Notes: generated from the letters alone by a model not told the origin. DNA of 64,000 nucleotides from Actinoallomurus soli (GCF_024055715.1 NZ_JAMXMV010000035.1:1-64000); one strand, 5' to 3'. Positions 9,318 to 18,062 are shown, counted from the first letter of the stretch. Program-made: numbers and translations.

Positions 9318-10790
9318 GTGAAGCAGGCTGATCTCCGAGTCGGAGACGAGTACGCACTTCCGACTTACAAGCCGTACGACGCCGCTCCTCTGGCGGCACG
9401 CGTTCGCATCCTGTCCATCGACGGCGGCGGCAAGGTGACCGTGCAGGTGGTGAACCCAGGAACGAACCCCCCGAAGAATGCATGGGACGCCCGACCGGTA
9501 AAGCGAAACGAACAGCGGCAGGTCGCTACACGCGACATCGTCTGTCCCTGGGCGGAGTGGGCCGACCGAGCTGCGTCCATCGGTGCGGAGCGTGAAGCTA
9601 AGGCCGCGGAACGGCGGGCGTGGCACGACGAATACAAACGACGCCGTACCGATCGCTTGTTTGTTGACCCCGAACGCGCTCTGCCAGAGGAGTATGACGA
9701 GGAAGACTTCGACGTGGAGAGGGATATCGAGGAGCGCGCCGCGCTTTGTGAGGCGTACATCAAGGCGCGCGGGCTTGGTCCGTATGCAACCGTCGACGAG
9801 TTGAAGCCGCTGTTGGTAGATCTCCCTGTCCCGGTTCTGCGAGACATCCTCGCCACTGAGGCGCATCAGCCTGGGGCACCTGGCACTGTCGCTTCCACCT
9901 TCGTGCGTGCTGCGAAGCTTCTCGAAGTTGCTCGTATCGCATCGCGGGATCGGCAGGGTCGCCCGCCCCGTGCGCTCCCCCAGCCCGGCGATCTGCTCGG
10001 CGAGTCTGATATCGCGTTCGTCAACGCAGTCCGCGACAGCGTCACGGCCTCCGGGGGCGAACTTCTGCTACCACCGGTGCCCGCTCTGCCAGAGTGGGTT
10101 GATGAGGAAGACCGAGCCGTGGCTCCCCTGCTCGGCTGGCTCCGCCTGGCCGTGGGCGACACCAGTGGCGAGCGATTGCACTCACCCGGCTGCTATTCCG
10201 TGCAATCCCGCCCGGTGTTGCTGACCGAGCACATGCCGTGGTGGCTGGTGATGCTTGAGGGCTGGCGGCGCCTATGCGGCCGATGCGGTGGGCCGAGTGT
10301 ACGGGACCTTCTTCCCTTGGCGGGATTCGTCGCTGCGGTCGATGTATGGCGGGACCGTGGACGGAACCGGATCGAACGCTGGCAGCAAGCAGCGTTCCAA
10401 CGCCTGCTCGTCGCGAGCGCCGCAGCCCGGGCGCAGATGATGGAGCCGGACATTACCCTGGCCTGGCGAATCGTCGCAGCCCTGATCGAGAACGCCCCTG
10501 CTGAGGAGGGCTGGGCGGCGTACACCGTAGTGACGGCGACGGACTGGAACTACAAACGCAAGGAACTTGAAAAGCTAACGCCACAGCAGCGGGAGGCAGC
10601 GCGCGCTCTCGTACGCGACCGGCTGAGCACGCTGGAGAGTGCGCTGCCGCCGTCACAGCGGCCGCTCCCGTTGCCGCAGGCCGTCGACGCCAAGGTCTTG
10701 GGCCAGCGCTACAGGCACCTACACAAACTTCTCGAGGACTCGGTGCCGCAACTGGACCGGCTCTTGTTCACCCTGCCGGGCGCGGTCTGA
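9318..10790 (+). CDS. Hypothetical protein, 490 residues, island cargo
   Basis: The GTG at 9318 is chosen as the start; the frame is open back to 9192 but reads like noncoding DNA there. Residues 1-70 look beta-rich (VGDEYALPTY, GKVTVQVVNPG). Then come a strongly charged helical segment (about 85-140, rich in Arg, Glu and Ala) and acidic runs (EEYDEEDFD). A helical second half follows, with a CGRCGG pair near 335 and Trp-rich positions. No signal peptide or membrane segment is seen, and I do not recognise the family. It lies between two recombinase remnants, so it is probably cargo of a mobile element. The codon third positions look less GC-biased than in the housekeeping genes of this window. 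Confidence 0.7.
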   Translation: MKQADLRVGDEYALPTYKPYDAAPLAARVRILSIDGGGKVTVQVVNPGTNPPKNAWDARPVKRNEQRQVATRDIVCPWAEWADRAASIGAEREAKAAERRAWHDEYKRRRTDRLFVDPERALPEEYDEEDFDVERDIEERAALCEAYIKARGLGPYATVDELKPLLVDLPVPVLRDILATEAHQPGAPGTVASTFVRAAKLLEVARIASRDRQGRPPRALPQPGDLLGESDIAFVNAVRDSVTASGGELLLPPVPALPEWVDEEDRAVAPLLGWLRLAVGDTSGERLHSPGCYSVQSRPVLLTEHMPWWLVMLEGWRRLCGRCGGPSVRDLLPLAGFVAAVDVWRDRGRNRIERWQQAAFQRLLVASAAARAQMMEPDITLAWRIVAALIENAPAEEGWAAYTVVTATDWNYKRKELEKLTPQQREAARALVRDRLSTLESALPPSQRPLPLPQAVDAKVLGQRYRHLHKLLEDSVPQLDRLLFTLPGAV

Positions 10791-10808
10791 CCACCGTCAC
10801 GGCGACAT

Positions 10809-10832
10809 GGGCTCCGGTTCATCCCGGGGCCC
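10809..10832 (+). terminator. Hairpin after the 490-residue hypothetical gene
   Basis: GGGCTCCGG pairs with CCGGGGCCC (one G-U) across a 6-nt loop, 19 nt after the stop. It closely resembles the hairpin at 9143-9166, including the following CTT. Confidence 0.55.
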
Positions 10833-10998
10833 TTCGCTTTTCTGGGGCTGACCTGGGCTGATGCCTCCAGTTTCATCCCGCGTATATCCCGCAACCACCG
10901 GCTGAGGGGTGCTTTCGGTGGCATACGGCTGCACACATGCGAAACCCCGGCGACCTGTGTTGGTGCTGGTCAGCCGGGGTTTTCCTTGATCAGGTGGG

Positions 10999-11071
10999 TG
11001 CCCCCGGCAGGATTCGAACCTGCGGCACACGGTTTAGGAAACCGTTGCTCTATCCCCTGAGCTACGAGGGC
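10999..11071 (-). tRNA. tRNA-Arg (anticodon CCT)
   Basis: Read on the minus strand, GCCCTCG pairs with CGGGGGC to close the acceptor stem. The anticodon arm ACGGT-TTCCTAA-ACCGT gives anticodon CCT, for the AGG codon. The T arm contains GGTTCGAATCC, and the discriminator is A. The final CCA is not fully encoded. AGG is rare in such genomes, and this tRNA is a frequent integration target; the broken integrase next to it fits that. Its 5' half is partly duplicated at 12581-12614. Confidence 0.95.
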
Positions 11072-11115
11072 TTGACCTGCGACGAAGCTTAGTCCTCCGG
11101 AGACGCTGACCGCTG

Positions 11116-11137
11116 CTGGCCCGCGTATGGCCCGCGA
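11116..11137 (+). repeat. 22-bp direct repeat, copy 1 (possible integrase arm site)
   Basis: This copy begins CTGGCCCGCGTATGGCCCGC and is identical over 22 bp to 12507-12528. Each copy lies inside the segment bounded by the two tRNA-Arg sequences, 40-55 bp from its end, a layout expected of recombinase arm sites. The internal repeat GGCCCGC...GGCCCGC suggests binding of two protomers. Confidence 0.6.
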
Positions 11138-11205
11138 TCTCCGGTTGGTCCGTGCTGGCCCGCGAGACAGACTAGCGCGCCGGAGGCTCCCGCACCCAAC
11201 GAGAA

Positions 11206-11233
11206 CGGCCCCTGACTTGATCGTCAGGGGCCG
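11206..11233 (-). terminator. Perfect 11-bp hairpin after integrase remnant
   Basis: CGGCCCCTGAC and GTCAGGGGCCG pair perfectly across a 6-nt loop, 4 nt beyond the integrase stop on the minus strand. Confidence 0.65.
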
Positions 11234-11237
11234 AGAC

Positions 11238-11983
11238 CTACGCGGCGAGCGCATGATTCATCCGTTGGTTGGCTGTTCGCTCGTCGCCGTCGATGCAACT
11301 GGCGTAGATCTTGAGCAGGACATCAACGCCGTGGCCAGCCGGTCTGGCGACCTCGGTGGCAGGGCCCCGGCATTGAGCCAGAGTGAAACTCCCGCGTGTC
11401 GGAGATCGTACGGGCGGCCGGCGATCGGCGACTCGGCCCGCGACGGTGGCAAGCCGAGCTTGCGCGCCTGCTCCCACACCAGCCAGTACGCCGAGGAGCC
11501 GACCGGCCCACCGCTGGAGGTACGGAAGAGACGGCCGCCCGGACCAACGCCGTATGTCTCGATGCGCGCGCGAAGCATGGTGACCGATTCCGGCGGGATC
11601 GGCACCACGCGGATCTCATTCCTGGCCCGCCACTTCAAGCCTCGCTCCTGGCGGTAACGCCCGTCATCGGTCCATGCCTTGCCCGCTTGCGGCTCCGACG
11701 CAGACAAGATCAGCTTGCCCCATCCGTCCTCAGGCAGTTCGCAGTCCTGCTCACACAGGGCCACCGCCTCAGACGGCCGCAGCGCGGCGAAGTACAGCAG
11801 GGCGAAGAAGGCCGCCGGGTGAAGCCCGCGTGTCCGGCCGACGTAGCTGACGGCGGTCAGCAGCTCCCGGACCTGGTCGACGCGGTGCACGGTAGTCAGT
11901 GGTTGAGGTGGAAGCCGGGTCATCCCCTCTGCCGACGCCCAGGCGAAGCCAAGCAGACCAGGGGCGAGGGGATGACCCGGCAA
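11238..11983 (-). pseudogene. Tyrosine recombinase, truncated and frameshifted
   Basis: The frame from about 11900 downward encodes the catalytic domain of an actinophage/pSAM2-type integrase. It includes FALLYFAALRPSEAVAL with the first catalytic Arg, the region around IRVVPIPPES, and YDLRHAGVSLWLNAGA. At about 11361-11368 one C appears to be lost. The remaining 40 residues lie in the next frame (PATEVARPAGHGVDVLLKIY, the Tyr nucleophile, then the tail ending NHALAA at 11238). The N-terminal DNA-binding half is missing, and the apparent ATG at 11983 lies inside an inverted repeat. Reverse orientation to tRNA-Arg and position beside it fit an integrated element that has decayed. Confidence 0.78.
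11914..11981 (-). terminator. 16-bp perfect inverted repeat downstream of ridA
   Basis: GCCGGGTCATCCCCTC (11914-11929) and its exact complement at 11966-11981 flank 36 nt. It lies 16 nt past the ridA stop and could end its transcript. The long loop makes a protein-binding site or a repeat-end an alternative. Confidence 0.45.
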
Positions 11984-11996
11984 GGGAGCCGAACGC

Positions 11997-12392
11997 TCAG
12001 CTCCGCCTCACCGCCACCGCTTCCAACTCAACAAGTTGATCGGGGTAACCGAGCACGGCGACGCCGAGAAGGGTGCTCGGCGCATCGTGTTCGCCGAACG
12101 CTGCACTGATCTCTTCCCATGCAGCTACAAGATCGGTGCGTGCGGAGGATGCCACATAGATCGTCGTTTTGAGCACGTCGGTGATGCTGGACCCGCTAGC
12201 GGTCAGGGCTTCGCGGAGGTTGAGGATGCATTGCTGCGCCTGAAGCCTGATGTCCCCGACCCCTACGGTCGCCCCGTCCTTATCCAGCGGGCATGCACCA
12301 GCGGCGTACACCAGCGAGTCGGGCGAAGCAACGGACGCGTACGCATACGGCGCATCGCAAAGACCGGCGACGCGGATAAGTTCAACACTCAT
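11997..12392 (-). CDS. RidA family (YjgF/YER057c/UK114) protein
   Basis: This is a 131-residue trimeric RidA-fold protein. The family deaminates reactive enamine/imine intermediates from amino-acid metabolism. Visible features are the N-terminal strand with YAYASVAS, VYAAGACPLDKDG, the helix QAQQCILNLREAL, and the loop VLKTTIYVAS followed by PSTLLGVAVLGYPDQLVELEA-like strands. The canonical active-site Arg near residue 105 is not obvious (the loop reads PSTLLGV), so this may be a non-deaminating subgroup member. The ATG at 12392 is preceded by GGATC-like purines. It lies inside the segment bounded by the tRNA repeats. Confidence 0.82.
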   Translation of the reverse strand: MSVELIRVAGLCDAPYAYASVASPDSLVYAAGACPLDKDGATVGVGDIRLQAQQCILNLREALTASGSSITDVLKTTIYVASSARTDLVAAWEEISAAFGEHDAPSTLLGVAVLGYPDQLVELEAVAVRRS

Positions 12393-12506
12393 GATCCGAG
12401 GATGGCGGGGCCTCAGGCATACCGTCGAGCGGTTATCGAGCCCACGGCGCGCGTCAGTTGATCGCGCAGATCAGCCGCGCCTGAGGAGCACACCGGAACG
12501 GTGCAT

Positions 12507-12528
12507 CTGGCCCGCGTATGGCCCGCGA
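12507..12528 (+). repeat. 22-bp direct repeat, copy 2
   Basis: Identical to 11116-11137 over 22 bp and in the same orientation. It lies 52 bp before the second tRNA-Arg-like copy. Confidence 0.6.
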
Positions 12529-12580
12529 ACGGTGGCACACGGCTGCATACGATGATCGCCCATGACACTCGACAGCACAG

Positions 12581-12614
12581 CGTTGCCGTATCTCCTGAGC
12601 TACGAGGGCTTGAC
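12581..12614 (-). repeat. Partial copy of tRNA-Arg 5' half (candidate att site)
   Basis: This stretch matches 11043-11076 at 31 of 34 positions, covering the 5' acceptor strand, D arm and start of the anticodon stem, plus 5 nt of flank. The last 21 bp are identical. It cannot form a tRNA because the rest is absent. The position, opposite the integrase remnant from the tRNA gene, suggests an attachment-site copy. Duplication of the 5' rather than the 3' part of the tRNA is less usual. Confidence 0.65.
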
Positions 12615-12616
12615 GC

Positions 12617-13148
12617 TGGTCAGAGCCCCGCGGAGCCGCTGGGTCGTCCGCTGCACCGGGCCGCCTTCGATCCCGCATAGAAGGGCTGCACGGAGCCCGG
12701 TGGCCTGAGTCGATGCCAGTCGCGGTCGGCGAAGTCAGGCTGCGGTGCGTGGCCCGTCGTCGGCCTGGTCGCGGAGGCTCCGCAGCCGCCATGGCACCAC
12801 GTATCCCGGACGTCGACGTTGACGACGTCGGAGGCGGGCGATCGAGGGCAGGGCGATATCTGTGTAATGATCGCGGCAGCGGGCCGCGCGCGCCGTCGAC
12901 TCGGCACCCGGCCTGCGACTCCCGCTGGCGCTTCCGCTCCGGCCGGGCTGGTAAACCGGTCGGCCGGCGCGGATCACAGCGCATCCCCCGGGCCGCCGAG
13001 TCGTCAGACGGTCAACAAGGGATGGCGCTGTTCGCGGTGTGACGGCTGAGTCAGGCGGGTGGGCGCCTCCGTCGGGGGCGCTCCCGCTCCGGGATGGCCG
13101 CAGCACGGGCTTGGCCAGGTCGGGGTCGGCGCGGCGCTGACCGCTTGT
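12617..13148. other. No recognisable gene
   Basis: This 530 bp stretch has stop-interrupted or Arg-rich frames on both strands. A minus-strand piece around 12735-12860 (ALPSIARLRRRQRRRPGYVV) could be a gene tail but has no visible start or family. It is probably decayed DNA at the outer edge of the integrated element. Confidence 0.45.
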
Positions 13149-14687
13149 TCACCGCCCGTGCCCGTGAGCCAGCCGTATCAGTTCCGCGGCCCGCTCGGCG
13201 ATGGCGTAGACCGTGGCGTTGGTGTTGGCCGAGACGATGGACGGCATCACGGACGCGTCGGCGACCCGCAGCCCGCTGACGCCGTGCACCCGCAGTTCGG
13301 GATCGACCACCGCCATGTCGTCGGTCCCGATCCGGCAGGTGCCCACCGGGTGATTGCAGGACACGACCGCCGCGGTGGCGTAGGCGCGCAGCGCCGCGTC
13401 ATCCCCGGCGTCGAGGCCCGGTGCGATTTCCTGCGCGAGCCAGGGCTTCAGGGCTCTGGCCTGCGGGATGTCCCGGGCTATCCGCAGGCCCCTGATGATG
13501 GCGTCGAGGTCGCGGGGGTCGGCCAGGTAGCGCGGGGATACCACGGGCGCCGCGTCCGGGCTAGCGCTGGCCAGCCGGACCGTTCCCCGGCTGAACGGCT
13601 GCATCAGCGAGGTGAGGAGCACGAGGAGCGCCTGCGGCCCGCTATTGCCGGGCGAAGGCACCGGAACTTCGGAGAATGCGATCTGCAGGTCGGGGTAGCC
13701 CACATCCGGACCGCTGCGCAGCAGGCCCAGTACCTCAGCGCGGTTGAACCTTCCCGCCGGCAGCGGCCGGCCAGGGGCGTAGACCATGCTGACGCCCGGA
13801 TGATCCTGCAGGTTCTCACCGACACCCTGCAGGTCCGCGACCACCTCGATGCCGTGCGGGCGGAGCGCTGCAGCAGGGCCGATCCCCGAGCGCAGCAGCA
13901 GCTGAGCCGACCCGATGGCGCCCGCGGCGAGCACCACCTCTCCCGTACACCCGGCCCGGACCAGCTCGCCGCCCGCGCTGTACTCGACGCCGGCACAGCG
14001 ATCCCGGTTCACCAGGACACGGTGGACGAGCGCCCCGGTCACGACACGGAGGTTGCCGCGACTCGTGGCCGGCGCCAGGTACGCATCGACGGCGCTCTGG
14101 CGGCGGCCCGCGACGATGTTCAGGTCCGGCAGGCCGAAGCCCTCCTCCAGCCCGCCGCTGATGTCGTCCGCCCGAGGATGCCCCGCTTCCACGGCCCCTT
14201 CGAGCCATGCCTCGAATTCCGGGCCCGGCGGGTCCGCCGGGGCAACGGTCAGCGGTCCGGACGTGCCGCGGACCGCGGGATCACGGTCCGCAGCGGTCTC
14301 GGTGCGCCTGAAGTACGGCAGCAGGTCAGCGAAGCCCCACCCCGTGGCGCCCGATTCAGCCCACCGGTCGTAACTGGACCGGTGGCCGCGCACGAAGATC
14401 ATGGTGTTGATCGCCGACGAGCCGCCCAGCACCCGGCCGCGCCGGATCGGATCGGTGGAGCCGGCGATCGGCTGGCCCGGCGGGACCCCGCCGGTGATGG
14501 CCGGGGATCGCCACAGAGACATCCACGCCTGCGGATCGCCCGCGTTCGCGGGGGGCGCGGCCGCTCCTTCCTCCAGCAAGAGCACCGACGCCCGGGGGTC
14601 CTCGGAAAGACGGGCTGCCAGTACGCAGCCGGCCGTCCCGCCGCCTACGACCACGAAATCGAAACTGTCCACCTCGGACTCCTCCAT
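13149..14687 (-). CDS. GMC-family FAD-dependent oxidoreductase
   Basis: This is a 512-residue flavoenzyme of the glucose-methanol-choline family, oxidising an alcohol group. The dinucleotide-binding loop is GGGTAG (15-20). The first GMC signature surrounds GRVLGGSSAINTMIFVRG, the second surrounds EVVLAAGAIGSAQLLLRSG, and H446/N490 are the catalytic pair, as in choline dehydrogenase-type enzymes. The ATG at 14687 is used because upstream starts would run into the preceding aldo/keto reductase gene. The 46-bp gap and shared direction suggest one operon. The substrate is unknown; terpene, choline-like or sugar alcohols are all possible. Confidence 0.88.
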   Translation of the reverse strand: MEESEVDSFDFVVVGGGTAGCVLAARLSEDPRASVLLLEEGAAAPPANAGDPQAWMSLWRSPAITGGVPPGQPIAGSTDPIRRGRVLGGSSAINTMIFVRGHRSSYDRWAESGATGWGFADLLPYFRRTETAADRDPAVRGTSGPLTVAPADPPGPEFEAWLEGAVEAGHPRADDISGGLEEGFGLPDLNIVAGRRQSAVDAYLAPATSRGNLRVVTGALVHRVLVNRDRCAGVEYSAGGELVRAGCTGEVVLAAGAIGSAQLLLRSGIGPAAALRPHGIEVVADLQGVGENLQDHPGVSMVYAPGRPLPAGRFNRAEVLGLLRSGPDVGYPDLQIAFSEVPVPSPGNSGPQALLVLLTSLMQPFSRGTVRLASASPDAAPVVSPRYLADPRDLDAIIRGLRIARDIPQARALKPWLAQEIAPGLDAGDDAALRAYATAAVVSCNHPVGTCRIGTDDMAVVDPELRVHGVSGLRVADASVMPSIVSANTNATVYAIAERAAELIRLAHGHGR

Positions 14688-14733
14688 CCGCAAATGTGAA
14701 TACCATACGGAAATGCCGGTAAAAGAGGGCGGA

Positions 14734-15681
14734 TCACGTGCTGGGGACACGGGCGGACACGTCGTCGAGCGCGGAGCGCTGGCCGGCGGCCAGCTCAAAG
14801 CGGGTGAAGGCCGTCATCGAAGTGAGCTGGCCGACCGTGCGAGCGCTGGCGATCGGGGCCACCACGCCCGGGCGTCCGCACAGCCAGGCAAGCGCAACGG
14901 CCGCCGGGGTCGTGCCGTGCTCGCGGGCGATGTCCTCAAGAACACCGACGACGGTGAGCCCGGCTTCGCTGTAGAAGCCATGCGCCATGTACTGGCGGAT
15001 GCCGCCGGCCACGTCGGGCTCGGCTCGGTACTTGCCGGTGAGGAAGCCGCCGGCCAGAGCCTGGTAGGGCAGAACCGCGAGATTCTCGGCGGCGACGACC
15101 GGGGCGATGTCCCGCTCGTAGGGGTCGCGCTTGACCAGGTTGTACAGCGGCTGCACCGCTACGGGCACCGCGTAGCCCTCCCGGTGGGCAATGGTGATCC
15201 ATTCCCGGATGCGCTCGCCGCTGTAGTTGGACACGCCGATCGCGCGGACCTTACCGGCCCGGACCAGCGCGTCGAATGCCTCGGCGGTCTCTTGCAGCGG
15301 CACATCAGGATCGTCGTAGTGAGCCCAGTACAGGTCGATGTAGTCGGTCCCTAGCCGCTTCAGTGAGGCATCCGCGGCAGCCTCGACATTGGCGGCGGAC
15401 AGGCCGGCGAACTCCGGGTGCTGGCTGACCTTGGTGCCGATAACGACCCGGCCGCGGTTGCGGCGGGCGGCCATCCACGCACCGATGATGGTTTCGGACT
15501 CGCCGCCGGAATTGCCCGGCACGAAGGCCGAATAACTGTCGGAGGTGTCGATGAGGTTGCCGCCGGCATCGAGGAAGCCGTCCAGGACCCGCCGGGAGGT
15601 GATCTCGTCACTGGTCCAGCCGAACGTGCTTCCGCCCAGTGCGAGCGGGTACACGTCGATGCCCAATCCTCTGATGGTCAC
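14734..15681 (-). CDS. Aldo/keto reductase
   Basis: This 315-residue (alpha/beta)8 NADP(H)-dependent oxidoreductase has the catalytic tetrad D45, Y50, K84 and H121. Cofactor-binding residues lie near the C-terminus (PIASARTVGQL). It most resembles the bacterial AKR group with the YajO/IolS-type start LGIDVYPLALGG. It is followed by the GMC oxidoreductase, so the two may interconvert alcohol and carbonyl groups of a common substrate. The 237-bp divergent region faces the ATPase gene at 15919. Confidence 0.88.
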   Translation of the reverse strand: MTIRGLGIDVYPLALGGSTFGWTSDEITSRRVLDGFLDAGGNLIDTSDSYSAFVPGNSGGESETIIGAWMAARRNRGRVVIGTKVSQHPEFAGLSAANVEAAADASLKRLGTDYIDLYWAHYDDPDVPLQETAEAFDALVRAGKVRAIGVSNYSGERIREWITIAHREGYAVPVAVQPLYNLVKRDPYERDIAPVVAAENLAVLPYQALAGGFLTGKYRAEPDVAGGIRQYMAHGFYSEAGLTVVGVLEDIAREHGTTPAAVALAWLCGRPGVVAPIASARTVGQLTSMTAFTRFELAAGQRSALDDVSARVPST

Positions 15682-15918
15682 TTTCGCCCTTTCAAGCGGT
15701 CAGCGGCGCCGGGATACAGGACCTCGCCGGCTCGGTCACCTACGGCATCACTGTCGTCAAGACGGCCGGCAGCAGACAGCCCATGGGGTGCCCATCCGCT
15801 GCCCATCCGATCGGTGGCCGACCCGCCCGCGGCCGGAGCCGTTCCACCGGAGCGCACGAGGCCGCTCACCGTCAGTGCGGCAGGCGCCAGCGTTGATTCC
15901 GCTGGATAATGTTGGTCG

Positions 15919-17901
15919 GTGACCATGCTTGGCGAACGGCTCCAGTGCCTGCGACGGCGCTCATTCGTCGGGCGTGACCGTGAGGTCGCGCTGTTCCGGT
16001 CCGCGCTGGCTGATTCCGGCCTGTTGTTCGTGCACGGACCGGGCGGGGTGGGCAAGAGTGCCCTGCTCGACATGTTCGCGGACGTCGCGGCGGACGCCGG
16101 CCGTTCCGTGGTTCGCGTGGATGCCCGGCATCTGCGGCTCGGTCCGGACGTCTTGCCGGCGCTCGCCGAAGGCGAGGTCCTGCTCCTCGATACGTACGAG
16201 TTGCTGGAGCCGCTCGATGACTGGGTCCGGGAGCAGTATCTGCCGTCATTGCCCGGTGACGCGCTGGTGGTGATCGCCGGGCGCCGGGCGCCAGGCGCAC
16301 GGTGGTACGCGGACCCCGCGTGGCGGGACCTGATGCACGAGATCGCCCTCGGGAACCTGCCTCCCCACGACGGGCGAACGTACCTGACCGCTCAAGGGGT
16401 GCCCGAGAAGCTGCGCGACCGGCTGCTGGCCATCAGCCACGGCCATCCCCTCCTGTTGTCGATGCTGGTCGACGCGGTGAACAAGGGGGCCGAACCGTAC
16501 CGGATCGGCGATGTTCCCTCCGTCGTCGGCGCGCTGCTCGCGCAGACCATCGACCAGGCGCCGAGCCCGCTGCACAGGGCGGCGCTTGAGCTGTGCGCGC
16601 ACGCGCCCGTCACCACCGAGGACTTGCTGCGCGCGGTGCTCGGCGAAGAAGCCGGAGAACTGTTCGCGTGGCTGCGCACGCTGCCGTTCGTCGACGACGG
16701 CCCGGAGGGGCTGTATCCGCACGACGTGGCCCGTGACGCTCTCGACGCGGATCTGCGCTGGCGCGACGCTGACCGCTATGCCGGACTGCAACGCCAGGTC
16801 TCCGCCGCGCTGCGAGCCAGGATCCTTGCCACAGTGGACGAGCGGGAGCAGATCCAGCTGCTGGCAGACATAATCGCGGTGGACGGCGCGCGGTCCAAGG
16901 TGGCGACGTGCTCGAATCCGCCGGCGACGATGCAGGCATACGCCGACACCCTGCAGGACGGCGACCGTGCGCTGATCATCGCCATGACCGTCGCGTGGCA
17001 GGGGAAAGAGCAGGCCGAGCTGGCTGCCTACTGGCTGGACCGCCGTCCTGAGGCGTTCCGCGTCTTCCGCACCGCGTCAGGCGAGCCGCGCGGCTACGTC
17101 GCGTGCCTGGAACTGGCCGAAACGGACCTGGGCGCGGATCCAGGAGCGGACGCGATGTGGCGATACGCGCATGCACACGGCGCGCCCCGGGCCGGGGAGC
17201 GGGTACGAGCCTGGCGTTTCTTCCTTGACCGTGACTACGGCCAGCTCGCGTCGCCCTCGGTGACCCTCTTCGCCGCCTGCCAGGTCCTCGACGCCCTGAT
17301 CCGCCACGACACGGCATGGACGCTGGTGGGTGCGTACGCCGACCCCACACTGTGGGCACCTACCATGCACAACCTCGGCTTTGAACCCGCCGAGGGCGCC
17401 GAATACACAATCGGCGGCACACGGTTCCCGGTCTTCGCGCACGACTGGCGCCGTACCGATGTCGAGGAATGGCTGGAGATCCTCCACGCCCGTCATGCGG
17501 GCGCGCCGGCCTCAGCAGCCGACGGCGCCGACAATACGGTGCTCTCGGAGCCGCAATTCGCCGGGGCGGTCCGGTCCGCCCTGCGGGACCTGCACACGCC
17601 GGACCTGCTACACGAGAACCCCCTGCTGCGCTCGCGCGTCGTGCGGCAGAGCCGGCGTGACGGGATGACTCCCGCCGAAACCTTGGGAGAACTGCTCCAG
17701 ACGGCGGTCAGCGTGCTGCCGGCCGACTTGAGGGCCCTGGCGGATCGTACGTTCCTGCACCCGGTCACCACCCAGGAACGCATCGCCCAGGATCTGTACC
17801 TGTCATTCAACACCTACCGGCGTCATCGGGACCGGGCGGTCACGAAGATAACCGAGTGGCTGTGGGCGGGAGAGACCGGGCATCGCACGAGCACACGATG
17901 A
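15919..17901 (+). CDS. P-loop ATPase with C-terminal HTH (regulator-like)
   Basis: This is a 660-residue protein with an AAA/STAND-like NTPase domain. The Walker A GPGGVGKS is at 40-47, and the Walker B strand EVLLLD is at 86-91. A helical arm region follows (LCAHAPVTTEDLLRAVLG, typical of MalT-like winged helices). The middle, to about 560, is alpha-helical. The last 60 residues (QERIAQDLYLSFNTYRRH, then KITEWLW) form a helix-turn-helix seen at the end of many actinobacterial ATPase regulators. It starts at GTG 15919 or ATG 15925. Divergence from the AKR-GMC operon suggests it controls that operon, which is inference. Confidence 0.72.
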   Translation: MTMLGERLQCLRRRSFVGRDREVALFRSALADSGLLFVHGPGGVGKSALLDMFADVAADAGRSVVRVDARHLRLGPDVLPALAEGEVLLLDTYELLEPLDDWVREQYLPSLPGDALVVIAGRRAPGARWYADPAWRDLMHEIALGNLPPHDGRTYLTAQGVPEKLRDRLLAISHGHPLLLSMLVDAVNKGAEPYRIGDVPSVVGALLAQTIDQAPSPLHRAALELCAHAPVTTEDLLRAVLGEEAGELFAWLRTLPFVDDGPEGLYPHDVARDALDADLRWRDADRYAGLQRQVSAALRARILATVDEREQIQLLADIIAVDGARSKVATCSNPPATMQAYADTLQDGDRALIIAMTVAWQGKEQAELAAYWLDRRPEAFRVFRTASGEPRGYVACLELAETDLGADPGADAMWRYAHAHGAPRAGERVRAWRFFLDRDYGQLASPSVTLFAACQVLDALIRHDTAWTLVGAYADPTLWAPTMHNLGFEPAEGAEYTIGGTRFPVFAHDWRRTDVEEWLEILHARHAGAPASAADGADNTVLSEPQFAGAVRSALRDLHTPDLLHENPLLRSRVVRQSRRDGMTPAETLGELLQTAVSVLPADLRALADRTFLHPVTTQERIAQDLYLSFNTYRRHRDRAVTKITEWLWAGETGHRTSTR

Positions 17902-17941
17902 CCTTCCCAGGCCCAGCGTCCGTTCTCGGCGAACAGGTCGC

Positions 17942-18045
17942 TTGCATCTAGAAGCCATCACCGAAGCCGTCCAGATCCGCCGGCGACTCGCCAAAGCCCA
18001 CCCCGACGCCTATCAAAAGCAGCTAGAACGATCTGAGCGGGTGCA
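17942..18045 (+). pseudogene. TPR-protein fragment
   Basis: About 33 codons read HLEAITEAVQIRRRLAKAHP, then DAYQKQLERS, the repeat unit of large actinobacterial TPR proteins (each unit ends in an Asn-Leu motif, missing here). No start or continuation exists; the frame then runs into the IS3 scrap. Confidence 0.5.
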
Positions 18046-18062
18046 GGAACGGCCAGTGCCGC

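Noticed and set aside
12735-13106. Minus-strand gene of about 120 codons
   Set aside because: Only its last 35 residues look protein-like; no start, family or binding site.
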